From: Cryobacterium sp. SO1
GTDB lineage: Bacteria; Actinomycetota; Actinomycetes; Actinomycetales; Microbacteriaceae
Direction of reading: 5' to 3'
DNA: 64,000 nt
Assembly (NCBI RefSeq): GCF_004210215.2
Contig: NZ_CP067394.1
Coordinates: forward strand, 1,426,001 to 1,490,000
Shown here: one piece after another, positions 39,105 through 48,006 of the stretch
Position numbering within the stretch: the first letter of the stretch is position 1
Layout of the letters: every line of letters begins with the position of its first letter
Notes under the pieces: model-generated
Told to the model about the DNA's origin: nothing
Seen by the model: only the letters and a program-made list of their open reading frames with translations
Database searches by the model: none
Made by a program: the position numbers and the translations under genes

Positions 39105-40607
39105 CTAGCCGAACGGGACGGAGCCGACCAGCACGCCGACGAACAGCATCACCAGCGAGACCACGCAGGCGCGCCAGAGGACCTTCTTGTGGTGGTCGCC
39201 GAGGTTGACTCCGGCGAGGGAGACGAGCAGCAGAATCGCCGGCACCAGCGGGCTCTGCAGGTGCACGGGCTGGCCGATGATCGAGGCGCGGGCCATCTCC
39301 ACCGGGTCGATGCCGTAGGTCGCCGCGCTCTCGGCGAGCACGGGCAGGATGCCGAAGTAGAACGCGTCGTTGGACATGAAGAAGGTCATCGGGATGGACA
39401 GCACCCCGGTGATGACCGCCAGGTACTCACCCATCGAGGCCGGCACGACCTGTACGACCCAGTCCGCCATGGCAGTGACCATGCCGGTGCCGTTCAACAC
39501 GCCGACCAGAACGCCGGCGGCCAGCACCATCGAGACGACGCCGACGATACTGGGCGCGTGCGCGACGATCTCGTCGGCCTGACTGCGGAGCTTCGGGAAG
39601 TTGATCACCAGCGCCAGCGCGGTGCCGACCATGAAGATGTAGGCCAGCGGCATGACATCCAACACCAGCAGCACCATCACGGCGACGGTCAGCGCCAGGT
39701 TCACCCAGATCAGCTTGGGCCGCAGTGTCGGCCGGTCCGCGCTGAGCATGGTGTCGGCCATCGCGGTGTCCCGCTCGTCCTCCAGCACCAGCTGCTCGGC
39801 CAGGGTCGTTTGCCCTGCCGGCATCCGCTGGCCCGGGTGCACCGTGAGGATTCCGGTGGTGGAGAGGGTCGCAGCGGCTCCCGGCCGCACATCCGTGCCG
39901 CGCACGATGCGGTTGCCGCCGAAGAGCTTGCGCGCGAAGCTTTGCGTCGCCGACGGTGCGGCATCCGCCTGGGCGGCGGGGGAGTGCTCAAGGGAGCCGA
40001 TGCGCTTGCGCTCGCTCAGCCCGAGGAACCAAGCGAACGCCAGCGCAATGATGATGCCCGCCGCCAGCGAGGGCAGCATCGGCACGAAGATGTCGGTCGG
40101 CGAAACCCCGAGCGCCGATGCGGCCCGCACGGTAGGGCCACCCCACGGCACGATGTTGAGAGTGCCGTTCATCAGACCGGCCACGCAGGTGAGCACCACC
40201 GGGCTCATGCCCAGGCGCAGGTAGATCGGCAGCATCGCCGACGTGGTGATGATGAAGGTTGTGGACCCGTCGCCGTCGAGCGACACCGCACCGGCCAGGA
40301 TCGCCGTGCCCAGAACCACCTTGGCCGGGTCGTTGCCGAGGAAGCGGGTGATGAACCGGATGAGGGGATCGAACAGCCCGACATCGATCATGATGCCGAA
40401 GAACATGATCGCGAACATGAGCAGCGCCGCCGTCGGGGCGAGATCGCCGATCGACTCGAGGATCATGTCGCCGAGACCCAGACCGGCGCCGGCGAAGAGC
40501 CCGAAGATCGTGGGAACGAGGATCAGGGCAACCATCGGCGTGAGCCGCCTGGTCATGATGAGCACCATGAAGGTGAGGATCATGGTGAATCCGAGTATGA
40601 CGAGCAC
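39105..40607 (-). CDS. CitMHS-family citrate/Mg2+-citrate transporter
   Basis: The 500-residue protein has about twelve transmembrane helices. The start LVILGFTMILTFMVLIMTRRLTPMVALILVPTIFGL, the MFFGIMIDVGLFDPLIRFI block and the C-terminal MSNDAFYFGILPVLAESAATYGIDPVEMARASIIGQPVHLQSPLVPA are CitMHS hallmarks. The GTG at 40607 has AAAGGAG five bases ahead; longer reading upstream lacks coding sense. It imports metal-complexed citrate with protons. The divergent CitA/CitB pair 200 bases away is the evident regulator. A partly deleted copy of this gene lies at 34796. Confidence 0.93.
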   Translation of the reverse strand: MLVILGFTMILTFMVLIMTRRLTPMVALILVPTIFGLFAGAGLGLGDMILESIGDLAPTAALLMFAIMFFGIMIDVGLFDPLIRFITRFLGNDPAKVVLGTAILAGAVSLDGDGSTTFIITTSAMLPIYLRLGMSPVVLTCVAGLMNGTLNIVPWGGPTVRAASALGVSPTDIFVPMLPSLAAGIIIALAFAWFLGLSERKRIGSLEHSPAAQADAAPSATQSFARKLFGGNRIVRGTDVRPGAAATLSTTGILTVHPGQRMPAGQTTLAEQLVLEDERDTAMADTMLSADRPTLRPKLIWVNLALTVAVMVLLVLDVMPLAYIFMVGTALALVINFPKLRSQADEIVAHAPSIVGVVSMVLAAGVLVGVLNGTGMVTAMADWVVQVVPASMGEYLAVITGVLSIPMTFFMSNDAFYFGILPVLAESAATYGIDPVEMARASIIGQPVHLQSPLVPAILLLVSLAGVNLGDHHKKVLWRACVVSLVMLFVGVLVGSVPFG

Positions 40608-40804
40608 ATCGACTCCTTTGTCTATGTCTGGATGGTGCGGCCGAGTCGGGTAACCCCGCTCGAGGTGTCCGCCGAAGCGGATGACGATGAGTGTGAAGCC
40701 TAGACAGGCCGCACCCGCCGCCTCCGGTATCTCGCTTTGCCGCACGTATTGCGCATATCGTTACTTGTGCGCATTCTGCTCGATGCGCCGCAAGGAGGCG
40801 GACG

Positions 40805-42478
40805 ATGCGGTTCTCAACGCAGATGTTGCTGCTCCAGCTCGCCTGCGTCACCGTCGTCGTCGCGATCTGCACCGGCGTGTTCGTCGGGATCGGGGTGCAG
40901 CAGCTGCGCGCCGAGGCCGAGACCTCGGCGCTGTCGATCGCACGCACTGTCGCCGCCGACTCCGATGTGCGCGCCGGTGTCGCCCAAGCGTCGTCCGACG
41001 CCGGAACGCCGACGAACGCGAGTCTCCGCGGCGGACCGCTCTCCGTTCTCGCGGCCGCGGCGGAGGCGAACACCGGCGCGCTCTTCATCGTGATCACCGA
41101 CGACCACGGCATTCGGCTCGCGCACCCGGACCCGCAACTGCTCGGCGCGGTGGTGAGCACCGAGTTCGCCAAGGCTCTGGCCGGACGCGAGACAGTGTCG
41201 TGGGAATCGGGCACCCTGGGCGCCTCGGCGCGCGCCAAGGTTCCAGTCCGCGACCCCGACACCTCGGTTCCGGTGGGGGAGGTGAGCGTGGGTTTCGCCC
41301 CGAGCAGCGTTTTCCAGGAGCTTCCCCTGCTGCTGGGCGGTGTCGCGCTCGCTGCCGGGGTGGCCCTCGCCCTGGGCGCCGTCGTGTCGTTCATCATCCG
41401 TCGCCGCCTCGAGCGCCTCACCCTCGGCCTGCAACCCGAGGAGCTCTCGGCGCTCGTGCAGAACCAGGCGGCGGTGCTCGACGGCGTCGGGGACGGGGTG
41501 CTCGCCTACGGCCCGGACGATGTGGTGACCGTCGCCAACACCACGGCCGCGCGGCTGCTCGGGATCTCCGACCTGGTCGGACGCCGCATCCACGACCTCG
41601 TACTGCCTGGCCCGGTGATCGCGGCCCTGACCGGTGAACCGACCGAACCGTCGACCGGGCGACGGGCAGCGGATGCGGCCGATCCGGTCGTACTCGCCGA
41701 CCACATCGTCTACATCGACACCCACCCGGTGTCGCGCGCGAATAGGGACCTGGGCGTGATCGCGGTGATCCGCGACCGCACCGACGTCGTCACCCTCACG
41801 GATCGCCTGGAAACCGTGGCCTCGATGACCGAGGCACTGCGGGTGCAACGGCATGAGTTCGCGAACCGTCTGCACGTGACGGCCGGTCTGATGGACGCGG
41901 GCCGTGTGCCCGACGCCCGGGACTACCTCGACGACGTGCTGGACGCGTCCCGCGCCCCCGGCGGCCCGTTCGCGGGTGAGCATCTGACCGAGCCGTTCCT
42001 GCTGTCGCTCGTGCAAGCCAAGGCTGAGCAGGCCGGTGAGCGCGGCGTGATCCTGACGGTGGGCCCCGACTCCCTCGTTCGCGGCATCGTTTCCGCGCCG
42101 GCGGATGTGGCCACCGTGCTCGCCAACCTCGTCGACAATGCCGTGAGCGCGGCCGTCTACGGCGCAGAGCCCCAATGGGTGAACGTGGAACTGCTTGACG
42201 ACGGCGACACCCTCGTCATGACAGTGTCCGACTCCGGGCGGGGCGTGGCCGACGAAGCACAGGTCTTCAGCGACGTGCAACGACCGGACGTGGACCCGGA
42301 TGCGGTGCACGGGCGAGGGATCGGACTGCCGCTCGTGCGCGACATTGCGGCGCGTCTGGGCGGAGAGGTGTGGCTGGCCGATGCCGGCCGCCCAGGCGGA
42401 AGCGGAGCCGTGTTCTGCGCACGTCTGCCCGGCGTCATGCGGGCACCGTCCCGTCCAGCACAAGGAGAAGAACGATGA
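40805..42478 (+). CDS. CitA/DcuS-type sensor histidine kinase
   Basis: The 557-residue protein has TM1 (about 10-30), an extracytoplasmic PAS-like/sCache domain (33-172) containing ITDDHGIRLAHPDPQLLG, the citrate-site-like region of the family, and TM2 (174-197). A cytoplasmic PAS domain (about 225-330) follows. The His box QRHEFANRLHVTAGLM has the phospho-accepting His near 350. The ATPase domain has LANLVDNAVSA (N box) and HGRGIGLPLVRDIAARLGG (G box). It should sense extracellular citrate or a C4 acid. Its stop overlaps the CitB ATG. Confidence 0.92.
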   Translation: MRFSTQMLLLQLACVTVVVAICTGVFVGIGVQQLRAEAETSALSIARTVAADSDVRAGVAQASSDAGTPTNASLRGGPLSVLAAAAEANTGALFIVITDDHGIRLAHPDPQLLGAVVSTEFAKALAGRETVSWESGTLGASARAKVPVRDPDTSVPVGEVSVGFAPSSVFQELPLLLGGVALAAGVALALGAVVSFIIRRRLERLTLGLQPEELSALVQNQAAVLDGVGDGVLAYGPDDVVTVANTTAARLLGISDLVGRRIHDLVLPGPVIAALTGEPTEPSTGRRAADAADPVVLADHIVYIDTHPVSRANRDLGVIAVIRDRTDVVTLTDRLETVASMTEALRVQRHEFANRLHVTAGLMDAGRVPDARDYLDDVLDASRAPGGPFAGEHLTEPFLLSLVQAKAEQAGERGVILTVGPDSLVRGIVSAPADVATVLANLVDNAVSAAVYGAEPQWVNVELLDDGDTLVMTVSDSGRGVADEAQVFSDVQRPDVDPDAVHGRGIGLPLVRDIAARLGGEVWLADAGRPGGSGAVFCARLPGVMRAPSRPAQGEER

Positions 42479-43128
42479 CCGACCCCATTACCGTGCTCGT
42501 GGTCGACGACGACTTCCGCGTCGGCGGTCTGCATCGCGATATCGTCGCCGGGTGCCCCGGCTACACCGCCCTTGCGCCGGTTCGAGGAGTGCGGGCCGCA
42601 CGCGCGGCGGTGCGCGACCTGCGGCCCGACCTAGTGCTCTGCGATGTCTACCTACCCGACGGCGACGGGATCGCCTTCGTCGCCGAAATCGACGTCGACG
42701 CGTTCATGATCAGTGCGGCTGCGGACGGCGCCACCGTGCGACGGGCGCTCCGCGCCGGCGCCCTGGACTACCTCGTCAAACCGTTCGAACCCGCCCGGCT
42801 CAGCGACCGGCTGGAGGCCTATCGCCGATTCGGCACCCTGGCCGCTGAGGACCGCCAACTCGACCAGGACACCATCGACAAGGCCCAGCGGGTGCTGCAC
42901 GGTCGGGACGGTGTGGTATCCGGGTCGCGGTCCACGACCGAGAAGCTGCTCATCGACCTGCTCCAGGACGGTGAAACGTCGGCGAGCCTGATCGCCGACC
43001 GCGCCGGGTTGTCGCGCGCGACGGCGCAACGGCACCTCGCCGCCCTGGCCACCCGCGGTGACGTGGACGTGACGCTCCGATACGGATCAACAGGTCGCCC
43101 GGAGCACCGCTACAGCATTCGACGCTGA
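42475..43128 (+). CDS. CitB/DcuR-type response regulator
   Basis: The 217-residue protein has a receiver domain with DDDF (11-14), the phospho-acceptor Asp near 57 (LVLCDVYLPDGDG) and Lys in YLVKPFEP. The C-terminal helix-turn-helix SASLIADRAGLSRATAQRHLAALATRGDVDV belongs to the CitB/DcuR group, not LuxR. It overlaps the kinase gene by four bases (ATGA), and its 3' end overlaps the convergent oxidoreductase gene by 19 bases. It presumably activates the divergent CitMHS gene. Confidence 0.9.
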   Translation: MTDPITVLVVDDDFRVGGLHRDIVAGCPGYTALAPVRGVRAARAAVRDLRPDLVLCDVYLPDGDGIAFVAEIDVDAFMISAAADGATVRRALRAGALDYLVKPFEPARLSDRLEAYRRFGTLAAEDRQLDQDTIDKAQRVLHGRDGVVSGSRSTTEKLLIDLLQDGETSASLIADRAGLSRATAQRHLAALATRGDVDVTLRYGSTGRPEHRYSIRR

Positions 43129-44291
43129 TTCGCCGCGCCGTCTTCTGGTGTGGCGAATCCTTCGACCGGTAGGAGTGCGGGGACAGCGTGAGCCGTGGGC
43201 CCGGCCTCGGTCGTGGTCCGCAACGGCACGATCTCGGGCCGATCCGCGGTGCTGTCGATCGTGATGACCGCCTTCTCCTGGCTGGAGCGCAGGATGGCGT
43301 CCATGATCTCGAGGACGTGCAACGCGAGGCGGCCGGATGCGCGGTGTGGGCGGTTCTCGGTGATCGCCTCGGCCATGTCGGCGAGGCCGGCTCCGCGGCC
43401 GGTGTCGATGTAGCCGGCGGTGTCGGGGATGCGCTTCCAGTCCTGATCGCGAACGGCGGCCTCGACCACATCCGAGAACATGTTCGGGTCGGGCACGGTG
43501 ACGGTGCCCTCCGTGCCGTACACCTCGAACTTGGGCGCGCGGCTCTTCCACACCTCGAAGCTCACGGTGACCGTGGACGTGACCCCGTTGGCGTGCTCGA
43601 GCAGGGCACTGACGTGGGTGTCGACCGACACCGGTAGTGGCGTGCCGGCTCGGGGGCCGGACTCGATCGTGCGCACACGGGCAGAGCGGGTGGCGATGCC
43701 GGTCACCCGGGTGACGGATCCGAAGAAGTGCACAAGCGCGCTGAGGTAGTAGGGGCCCATGTCCAGCAGCGGGCCGCCGCCGGGCTGATAGTAGAACTCA
43801 GGCGCGGGATGCCATCGCTCGTGGCCGGGAGCGGTCCACTGCACCTGCGCGGCGATCGGTTCGCCGATGAGGCCCGAATCGAGTGTCTGCCTGGCCGTCT
43901 GGATGCCGGTACCGAGAACCGTCTCCGGCGCGCTGCCCAAGCGGAGGCCGAGCTCTTCGGCGAGCTCGACCATGGGTCGTGCCTCTGCGGGCGTGAGACC
44001 GAGAGGCTTCTCCGTGAAGACGTGTTTGCCGGAGCGCAGGGCCCGGGTGCTGATCTCGACGTGGGCTGCGGGGATGGTCAGGTTGAGCACCGCGTCGACC
44101 TCGGGGTCGGTGAGTAACTCGTCGACGGTGAGGACTCGGACGCCGAACTCCTCTGCGACCTGCCGGGCGCGCTCTTGGTTGAGATCAGCCGCCGCGACGA
44201 GGCGCAGTCCGGGAAATGTCGGGAAGTTCGCAAGATACTGCTCGCTGATCTTGCCGACTCCGACGATTCCGACGTTCAGCGGGATGCCCAC
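43110..44291 (-). CDS. Gfo/Idh/MocA-family sugar oxidoreductase
   Basis: The 393-residue protein begins with the Rossmann motif NVGIVGVGKISEQYLANF and VAAADLNQERARQVAEEFGV. LNLTIPAAHVEISTRALRSGKHVFTEKPLGLTPAEA carries the conserved EKP. The C-terminal domain shows GPLLDMGPYYLSALVHFFGSV, with the conserved D-G-Y/H pattern of the active site. It is an NAD(P)-dependent sugar or inositol dehydrogenase. The GTG at 44291 overlaps the ThuA gene by 16 bases and has an AAAGGGG site. ThuA-Gfo/Idh pairs are typical of disaccharide (trehalose-like) catabolic operons. Confidence 0.9.
   Translation of the reverse strand: MGIPLNVGIVGVGKISEQYLANFPTFPGLRLVAAADLNQERARQVAEEFGVRVLTVDELLTDPEVDAVLNLTIPAAHVEISTRALRSGKHVFTEKPLGLTPAEARPMVELAEELGLRLGSAPETVLGTGIQTARQTLDSGLIGEPIAAQVQWTAPGHERWHPAPEFYYQPGGGPLLDMGPYYLSALVHFFGSVTRVTGIATRSARVRTIESGPRAGTPLPVSVDTHVSALLEHANGVTSTVTVSFEVWKSRAPKFEVYGTEGTVTVPDPNMFSDVVEAAVRDQDWKRIPDTAGYIDTGRGAGLADMAEAITENRPHRASGRLALHVLEIMDAILRSSQEKAVITIDSTADRPEIVPLRTTTEAGPTAHAVPALLPVEGFATPEDGAANQRRML
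43127..43159. terminator. hairpin between convergent citB and oxidoreductase genes
   Basis: GATTCGCC at 43127-43134 and GGCGAATC at 43152-43159 form an eight-base stem. It starts in the CitB stop codon and lies inside the end of the convergent oxidoreductase gene, so it could stop the plus-strand transcript. Confidence 0.45.
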
Positions 44292-44992
44292 AGCAGTCCC
44301 CTTTCGATGATGGTCTTCAGGTTGGTTTCCTGGAGAATCTCGACGCGGTGGCCCGGGGTCGAAACGAAAATGCGTCCTGCGCCCCACTGACGAGTCCAGA
44401 TTGCCGGGGACGTGACGGGCCGGGTCCAGGGATCCCAGGGGCGGACTGCCTGAGTGGTGGTGGCGAGAACATCGTTGTAGTCGTCGTGCAGCACCCAGTA
44501 CTGCTCGGTGATCAGTTCAAAATCTCTGATGCCCTGCGTGATGGGGTGCTCCGCCGCGGCTGCCGTCATCTGGATGAGGTGAGGGACGTAATTGTCCGAC
44601 TGCTCGCCGGAACGCTCGTCCGGATGTCTGCCGGGGTGCGCGGCGAATTGGCCACCGATCAGCTGCAGGTAGTCGGCGTTGTTCCGGTAGGAGTCGGCGA
44701 TACCCCCATGCCACCCGGCGAGGCCGGTGCCGTTCTCAATGGCGGCGCGCAGGCCCAGGAATTCAGGCCCGTCGATGGAGGTCATGGTGTTCGCTTGGAC
44801 GATCAGGTCGACCGTTCGCAGATAGTCCTCATCGGCGTAGACGGCGGTGGACCCCTCAACACGCACCTCAAAGCCGTGCTCCAGCAGGAACGGGATGAAC
44901 AGCTCGGTCGCTTCGACCGGCTGGTGCCCATCCCACCCTCCTCTGACAACGAGCGCTTTTCTTGCGGGGGCAGCTGGGGGCGTTTTGGTCAT
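44276..44992 (-). CDS. ThuA domain protein
   Basis: The 238-residue protein has the ThuA/glutamine-amidotransferase-like fold: ALVVRGGWDGHQPVEATELFIPFLLEHGFEVRV, LIVQANTMTSIDGPEFLGLRAAIENGTGLAGWHGGIADSYR, LIGGQFAAHPG and the C-terminal TRQWGAGRIFVSTPGH. ThuA proteins support oxidation of trehalose-type disaccharides to 3-keto derivatives; their precise role is not settled. It is coupled to the Gfo/Idh gene that follows by a 16-base overlap. Upstream, 44993-45247 presumably holds its promoter; no clear operator was seen. Confidence 0.87.
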   Translation of the reverse strand: MTKTPPAAPARKALVVRGGWDGHQPVEATELFIPFLLEHGFEVRVEGSTAVYADEDYLRTVDLIVQANTMTSIDGPEFLGLRAAIENGTGLAGWHGGIADSYRNNADYLQLIGGQFAAHPGRHPDERSGEQSDNYVPHLIQMTAAAAEHPITQGIRDFELITEQYWVLHDDYNDVLATTTQAVRPWDPWTRPVTSPAIWTRQWGAGRIFVSTPGHRVEILQETNLKTIIERGLLWASR

Positions 44993-45247
44993 CGTTGTCC
45001 TTGGTGTGCTGGGCGGATCTGACGTTCGTATCGACGTTCACATCGGTAGAAGCTGCGCAAGTTCCAGTGTCACTGGGAATTCGGAGTCAGTTTATAACGG
45101 CCAAACGGAGTACCGACGTCTAGGAAGCCAGCGACGACACGGGGCTGGCTCTGTCTCCCTGACCCGGCTACCGTGCTGCCCAAGGCGGGGTCGGCAAGAT
45201 AACCGGCACGATCTCGACACGAGAACGCATCGGAAAGGACAACGAAC

Positions 45248-45619
45248 ATGAGCTTCACTCTCGACGAGACGGCCACCCCCGAGGAGGTCGCGCAAGCGTT
45301 CTCCAGCCACCGCTTCGAGGTAGCCTTGCCGCATCTCGCCGACGACATCGTGTGGAGCGTCGTCGGTGACGAGCCGGTGCTCGGGCGGGACGCCGTCGAG
45401 AAGCTCTGCCGACGGAGCGCCGAGGACCTCGTGGAGGTGACCACCGAGTTCCAACGCTTTCGCACGGTCGTCGGCGGTGACAGCGTCGTGGTGGACAGCC
45501 TCGCTCGGTACACCGAGGCAGGCGGAGACGTATCGGTAGTGGCGTCCTGCGACATCTACGACTTCGTCGACGGTCGCGTCACCGAGATCGTCTCGTACAC
45601 GATCGAGATCGACGGCTGA
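45248..45619 (+). CDS. SnoaL-like (NTF2 superfamily) protein
   Basis: The 123-residue protein has the SnoaL-like cone fold: EEVAQAFSSHRFEVALPHLADDIVWSVVGDEPVLGRDAVEKLCRRSAEDL, then the beta sheet GGDSVVVDSLARYTEAGGDVSVVASCDIYDFVDGRVTEIVSYTIEI. The ligand is unknown. The ATG has a GGAAAGGACAACGAAC region ahead of it. It is a single gene, with the quinone oxidoreductase following after 92 bases in the same direction. Confidence 0.82.
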   Translation: MSFTLDETATPEEVAQAFSSHRFEVALPHLADDIVWSVVGDEPVLGRDAVEKLCRRSAEDLVEVTTEFQRFRTVVGGDSVVVDSLARYTEAGGDVSVVASCDIYDFVDGRVTEIVSYTIEIDG

Positions 45620-45711
45620 CGGCCGCTCGATCGTTCTCGATCTCGGTCTGTGCACCCTCCCACGATGAAGCCTGGTGGTCGGAGCGCCTGTCACCCTGAC
45701 AGGCTGGAACA

Positions 45712-46764
45712 ATGACAAACGTGATGACAGCAGCCGTATTGACCAGATTCGGCGGCCCCGAAGTCTTGGAACTGCACCACGACTGGCCGCGTCCTCGGCC
45801 CCAGAAGAACCAGGTCCTGGTGAAGGTGTCCGCGGCAGCGGTGAACAACACAGACATTTGGACCCGTCAGGGCGCCTATGGATTGCCCGAGGATCCTGCA
45901 GCTCAGGCCGGCTGGCTGGGCACCTTTGATTTTCCTCGAATCCAGGGAGGAGACATCGTCGGTGTCGTCGCCCTGGTGGGGGCCGGTGTGACCGGAGACC
46001 TGATGGGTCGACGGGTGCTCGTGGACCCTGCCCTGTACGGCTCCGAGGACGACAACGCGTCACCGGTGGGGTACCTGGGAAGCGAGGCGGACGGCGGGTT
46101 CGCGCAGTTCGTGGCCGTGGACGCGTCGCATGCCCACGACGTGCAGGACTCGCCGCTGTCAGACGAGCAGCTGGCGTGTCTGCCCGTCGCCTTCGGCACG
46201 GCGATCGGGATGCTCGAACGTGCGCAGGTGCAGGGCGGCGAGACCGTGCTGGTGACAGGGGCATCCGGGGGAGTGGGCCTCGCCCTGGTGCAGCTGGCCG
46301 CGGCGCGAGGCGCGCGGGTGCTGGCGATCACGAGTGGCTCCAAAGAGGATGCCGTACTCGCGAATGGGGCTGCTCGGGTCTTCAACCGGGACTCACCAGA
46401 CATCCATGCCGAGATTGCCGCCGCGTCGCCCGCCGGGCTGGACGTTGTTGCCGACATCGCAGGCGGACCGGGAGTCTCGGCCCTGATGCCGCTGCTTCGG
46501 GACAACGGTCGATGGGTAATCGCCGGTGCCGTTGCGGGGCCGGTGATCGAATTCGACCTTCGACGTCTGTATCTGCACAATGTGCAACTGATCGGATCCT
46601 CGATGCACACCCGTGTTCATTTTCAACGTCTTGTCGAGTTGGCCCGCCGCGGGGACGTGCGCCCCCAGGTCAGCAGCACGTTTGCTCTGACCGAGATCGC
46701 GGAGGCCCAGACGGAGTTCTCCGCACGACGACACATCGGCAAGATCGTCATCCTGCCGCGCTGA
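45712..46764 (+). CDS. zinc-free quinone/NADPH oxidoreductase (MDR family)
   Basis: The 350-residue protein has the GroES-like N-terminus LVKVSAAAVNNTDIWTRQGAYG and FPRIQGGDIVGVVALVGAGV, then the Rossmann motif VLVTGASGGVGLALVQLAAARGARVLAITSG. Its end reads RHIGKIVILP. The usual zinc ligands are lacking, so a quinone or enone reductase is likely. It is close in type to the 15234 gene. Its last 100 bases recur as a degenerated fragment at 38905-39010, so a second copy once existed in the region. Confidence 0.87.
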   Translation: MTNVMTAAVLTRFGGPEVLELHHDWPRPRPQKNQVLVKVSAAAVNNTDIWTRQGAYGLPEDPAAQAGWLGTFDFPRIQGGDIVGVVALVGAGVTGDLMGRRVLVDPALYGSEDDNASPVGYLGSEADGGFAQFVAVDASHAHDVQDSPLSDEQLACLPVAFGTAIGMLERAQVQGGETVLVTGASGGVGLALVQLAAARGARVLAITSGSKEDAVLANGAARVFNRDSPDIHAEIAAASPAGLDVVADIAGGPGVSALMPLLRDNGRWVIAGAVAGPVIEFDLRRLYLHNVQLIGSSMHTRVHFQRLVELARRGDVRPQVSSTFALTEIAEAQTEFSARRHIGKIVILPR

Positions 46765-46849
46765 GCCCGCCCAGGTGTGGCCACCGGTTGGAACGGCGGC
46801 ATGGAGACGACCTACCAGGTCTTGACGTGTTTTCTCGGAATTGTTGCGC

Positions 46850-46897
46850 TAATACGTATAACCAGTTAGTTTTTCGAAAACACGGTAATACGCATAA
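46850..46897. promoter_or_regulatory. direct repeat TAATACG(T/C)ATAA x2 upstream of the LacI gene
   Basis: TAATACGTATAA (46850-46861) and TAATACGCATAA (46886-46897) are spaced 36 bases apart. A TTTTCGAAAA palindrome lies between them. They are probable operators of the LacI-type regulator and would cover the promoter of the catabolic operon starting at 46945. The first copy is itself nearly palindromic. Confidence 0.55.
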
Positions 46898-46944
46898 GCA
46901 GTTGCCCGTGGCAACGTCTCACCGCCGAGAAAGAGAATCCCGCA

Positions 46945-48006
46945 ATGTCGCGCACAAAGTCGCAACGAGTCACCCAGCGCACCATCGCTGAGCTGGCCGG
47001 CGTGAGTCAGGCCACGGTCTCGCTCGTTCTGAACGGCAAAGCAGATTCGACCTCGCGGATTCCTGAGGCAACACGCCGCCGGGTGCTCGACGCGATCGCC
47101 GAAACCACCTACGTGGCGGACCCCGCCGCACGCAGCCTCGCCGGCGTCGGCAACAACCTCGTTGGCATCTTCACCTACGAGCCGGCCTTCCCGCAGGAAA
47201 CCTCGGACTTCTACGCGCCCTTGCTGATGGGCATCGAAACCACCGCAGAGTCGCTCGGTGTCGACCTGCTGATGTTCACCAGCGCGCCGATAGTCGATGG
47301 GCGCCGCCAGCTCTTCCACGAGAAGAACCGACTGCGGCTCGCCGACGGATGCCTGCTGCTCGGCCAGAAGATGGACACCGGAGAGCTCAACCGTCTCGTC
47401 GACTCCGGCTATCCCTTTGTGGCGATCGGACGACGGGACGATCCCGCTGGGCGCATCCCGTACGTCGGTGTCGACTACGCGAATGCCACGTCGAAGCTCG
47501 CGGAAGTCGCCCTTGCCCAAGGACATAGGCGTTTCTATTCACTGCACGTGCCGACCGATGCCGAATCCACCCGCGACCGCCAGTCCGGATTGGTGCGCGT
47601 GCTCGACGAGGCCCGAGTCGCCTTGACCAGCGCCACTACCGACGGCTCCGACCTCGAGGCCGCTTGGCGAGCCATCCGGAAAGCTGCGCCCACCGTGCTG
47701 ATCGTCGAGGACGCCACCCACGCCCACCGCCTCGTCGATATCGCTGTCGCGGACGGTGTCGATATCCCGAACGACCTATCGATCGTGGTGCTCGGCGAGC
47801 GCACCCGTCCCAGCGAACGCGGCCTCGACTTCACCCGGCTCGCCGCTCCGCGCCCGCAGCTCGGCTCGAATGCGATCACTCTCCTTCACCAGATCATGAA
47901 CGGCTCATCCGATGCCGTTGAACCACTACCGCACCGGCAACTGCTCGAGTGCGTCATCATCGAGGGCGCCACACTGGGCGCCCCGAGAATCGGGAGCGCT
48001 CTGTGA
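46945..48006 (+). CDS. LacI-family regulator of the sugar catabolic operon
   Basis: The 353-residue protein starts with the LacI helix-turn-helix RTIAELAGVSQATVSLVLNGK and the hinge RRVLDAIAETTYVADPAARSLAG. A periplasmic-binding-protein-like sugar domain follows (VGIFTYEPAFPQETSDFYAPLLMGIETTAESLGVDLLMFTS through SIVVLGER). Its stop overlaps the GTG of the FAD oxidoreductase gene (GTGA), so it is part of the operon it most likely represses. Paired direct repeats lie about 50-95 bases upstream. The inducer is an unidentified sugar. Confidence 0.9.
   Translation: MSRTKSQRVTQRTIAELAGVSQATVSLVLNGKADSTSRIPEATRRRVLDAIAETTYVADPAARSLAGVGNNLVGIFTYEPAFPQETSDFYAPLLMGIETTAESLGVDLLMFTSAPIVDGRRQLFHEKNRLRLADGCLLLGQKMDTGELNRLVDSGYPFVAIGRRDDPAGRIPYVGVDYANATSKLAEVALAQGHRRFYSLHVPTDAESTRDRQSGLVRVLDEARVALTSATTDGSDLEAAWRAIRKAAPTVLIVEDATHAHRLVDIAVADGVDIPNDLSIVVLGERTRPSERGLDFTRLAAPRPQLGSNAITLLHQIMNGSSDAVEPLPHRQLLECVIIEGATLGAPRIGSAL

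Noticed and set aside
39189..40703. Open frame of about 500 codons opposite the citrate carrier
   Set aside because: Its composition is dominated by His, Asp, Glu, Arg and Gln with no domain, as expected of the antisense of a membrane-protein gene in high-GC DNA. The carrier on the other strand is certain.
40814..42463. Long open frame opposite the citrate sensor kinase
   Set aside because: It has no start signal or recognisable domain. The sense strand encodes a clear CitA kinase.
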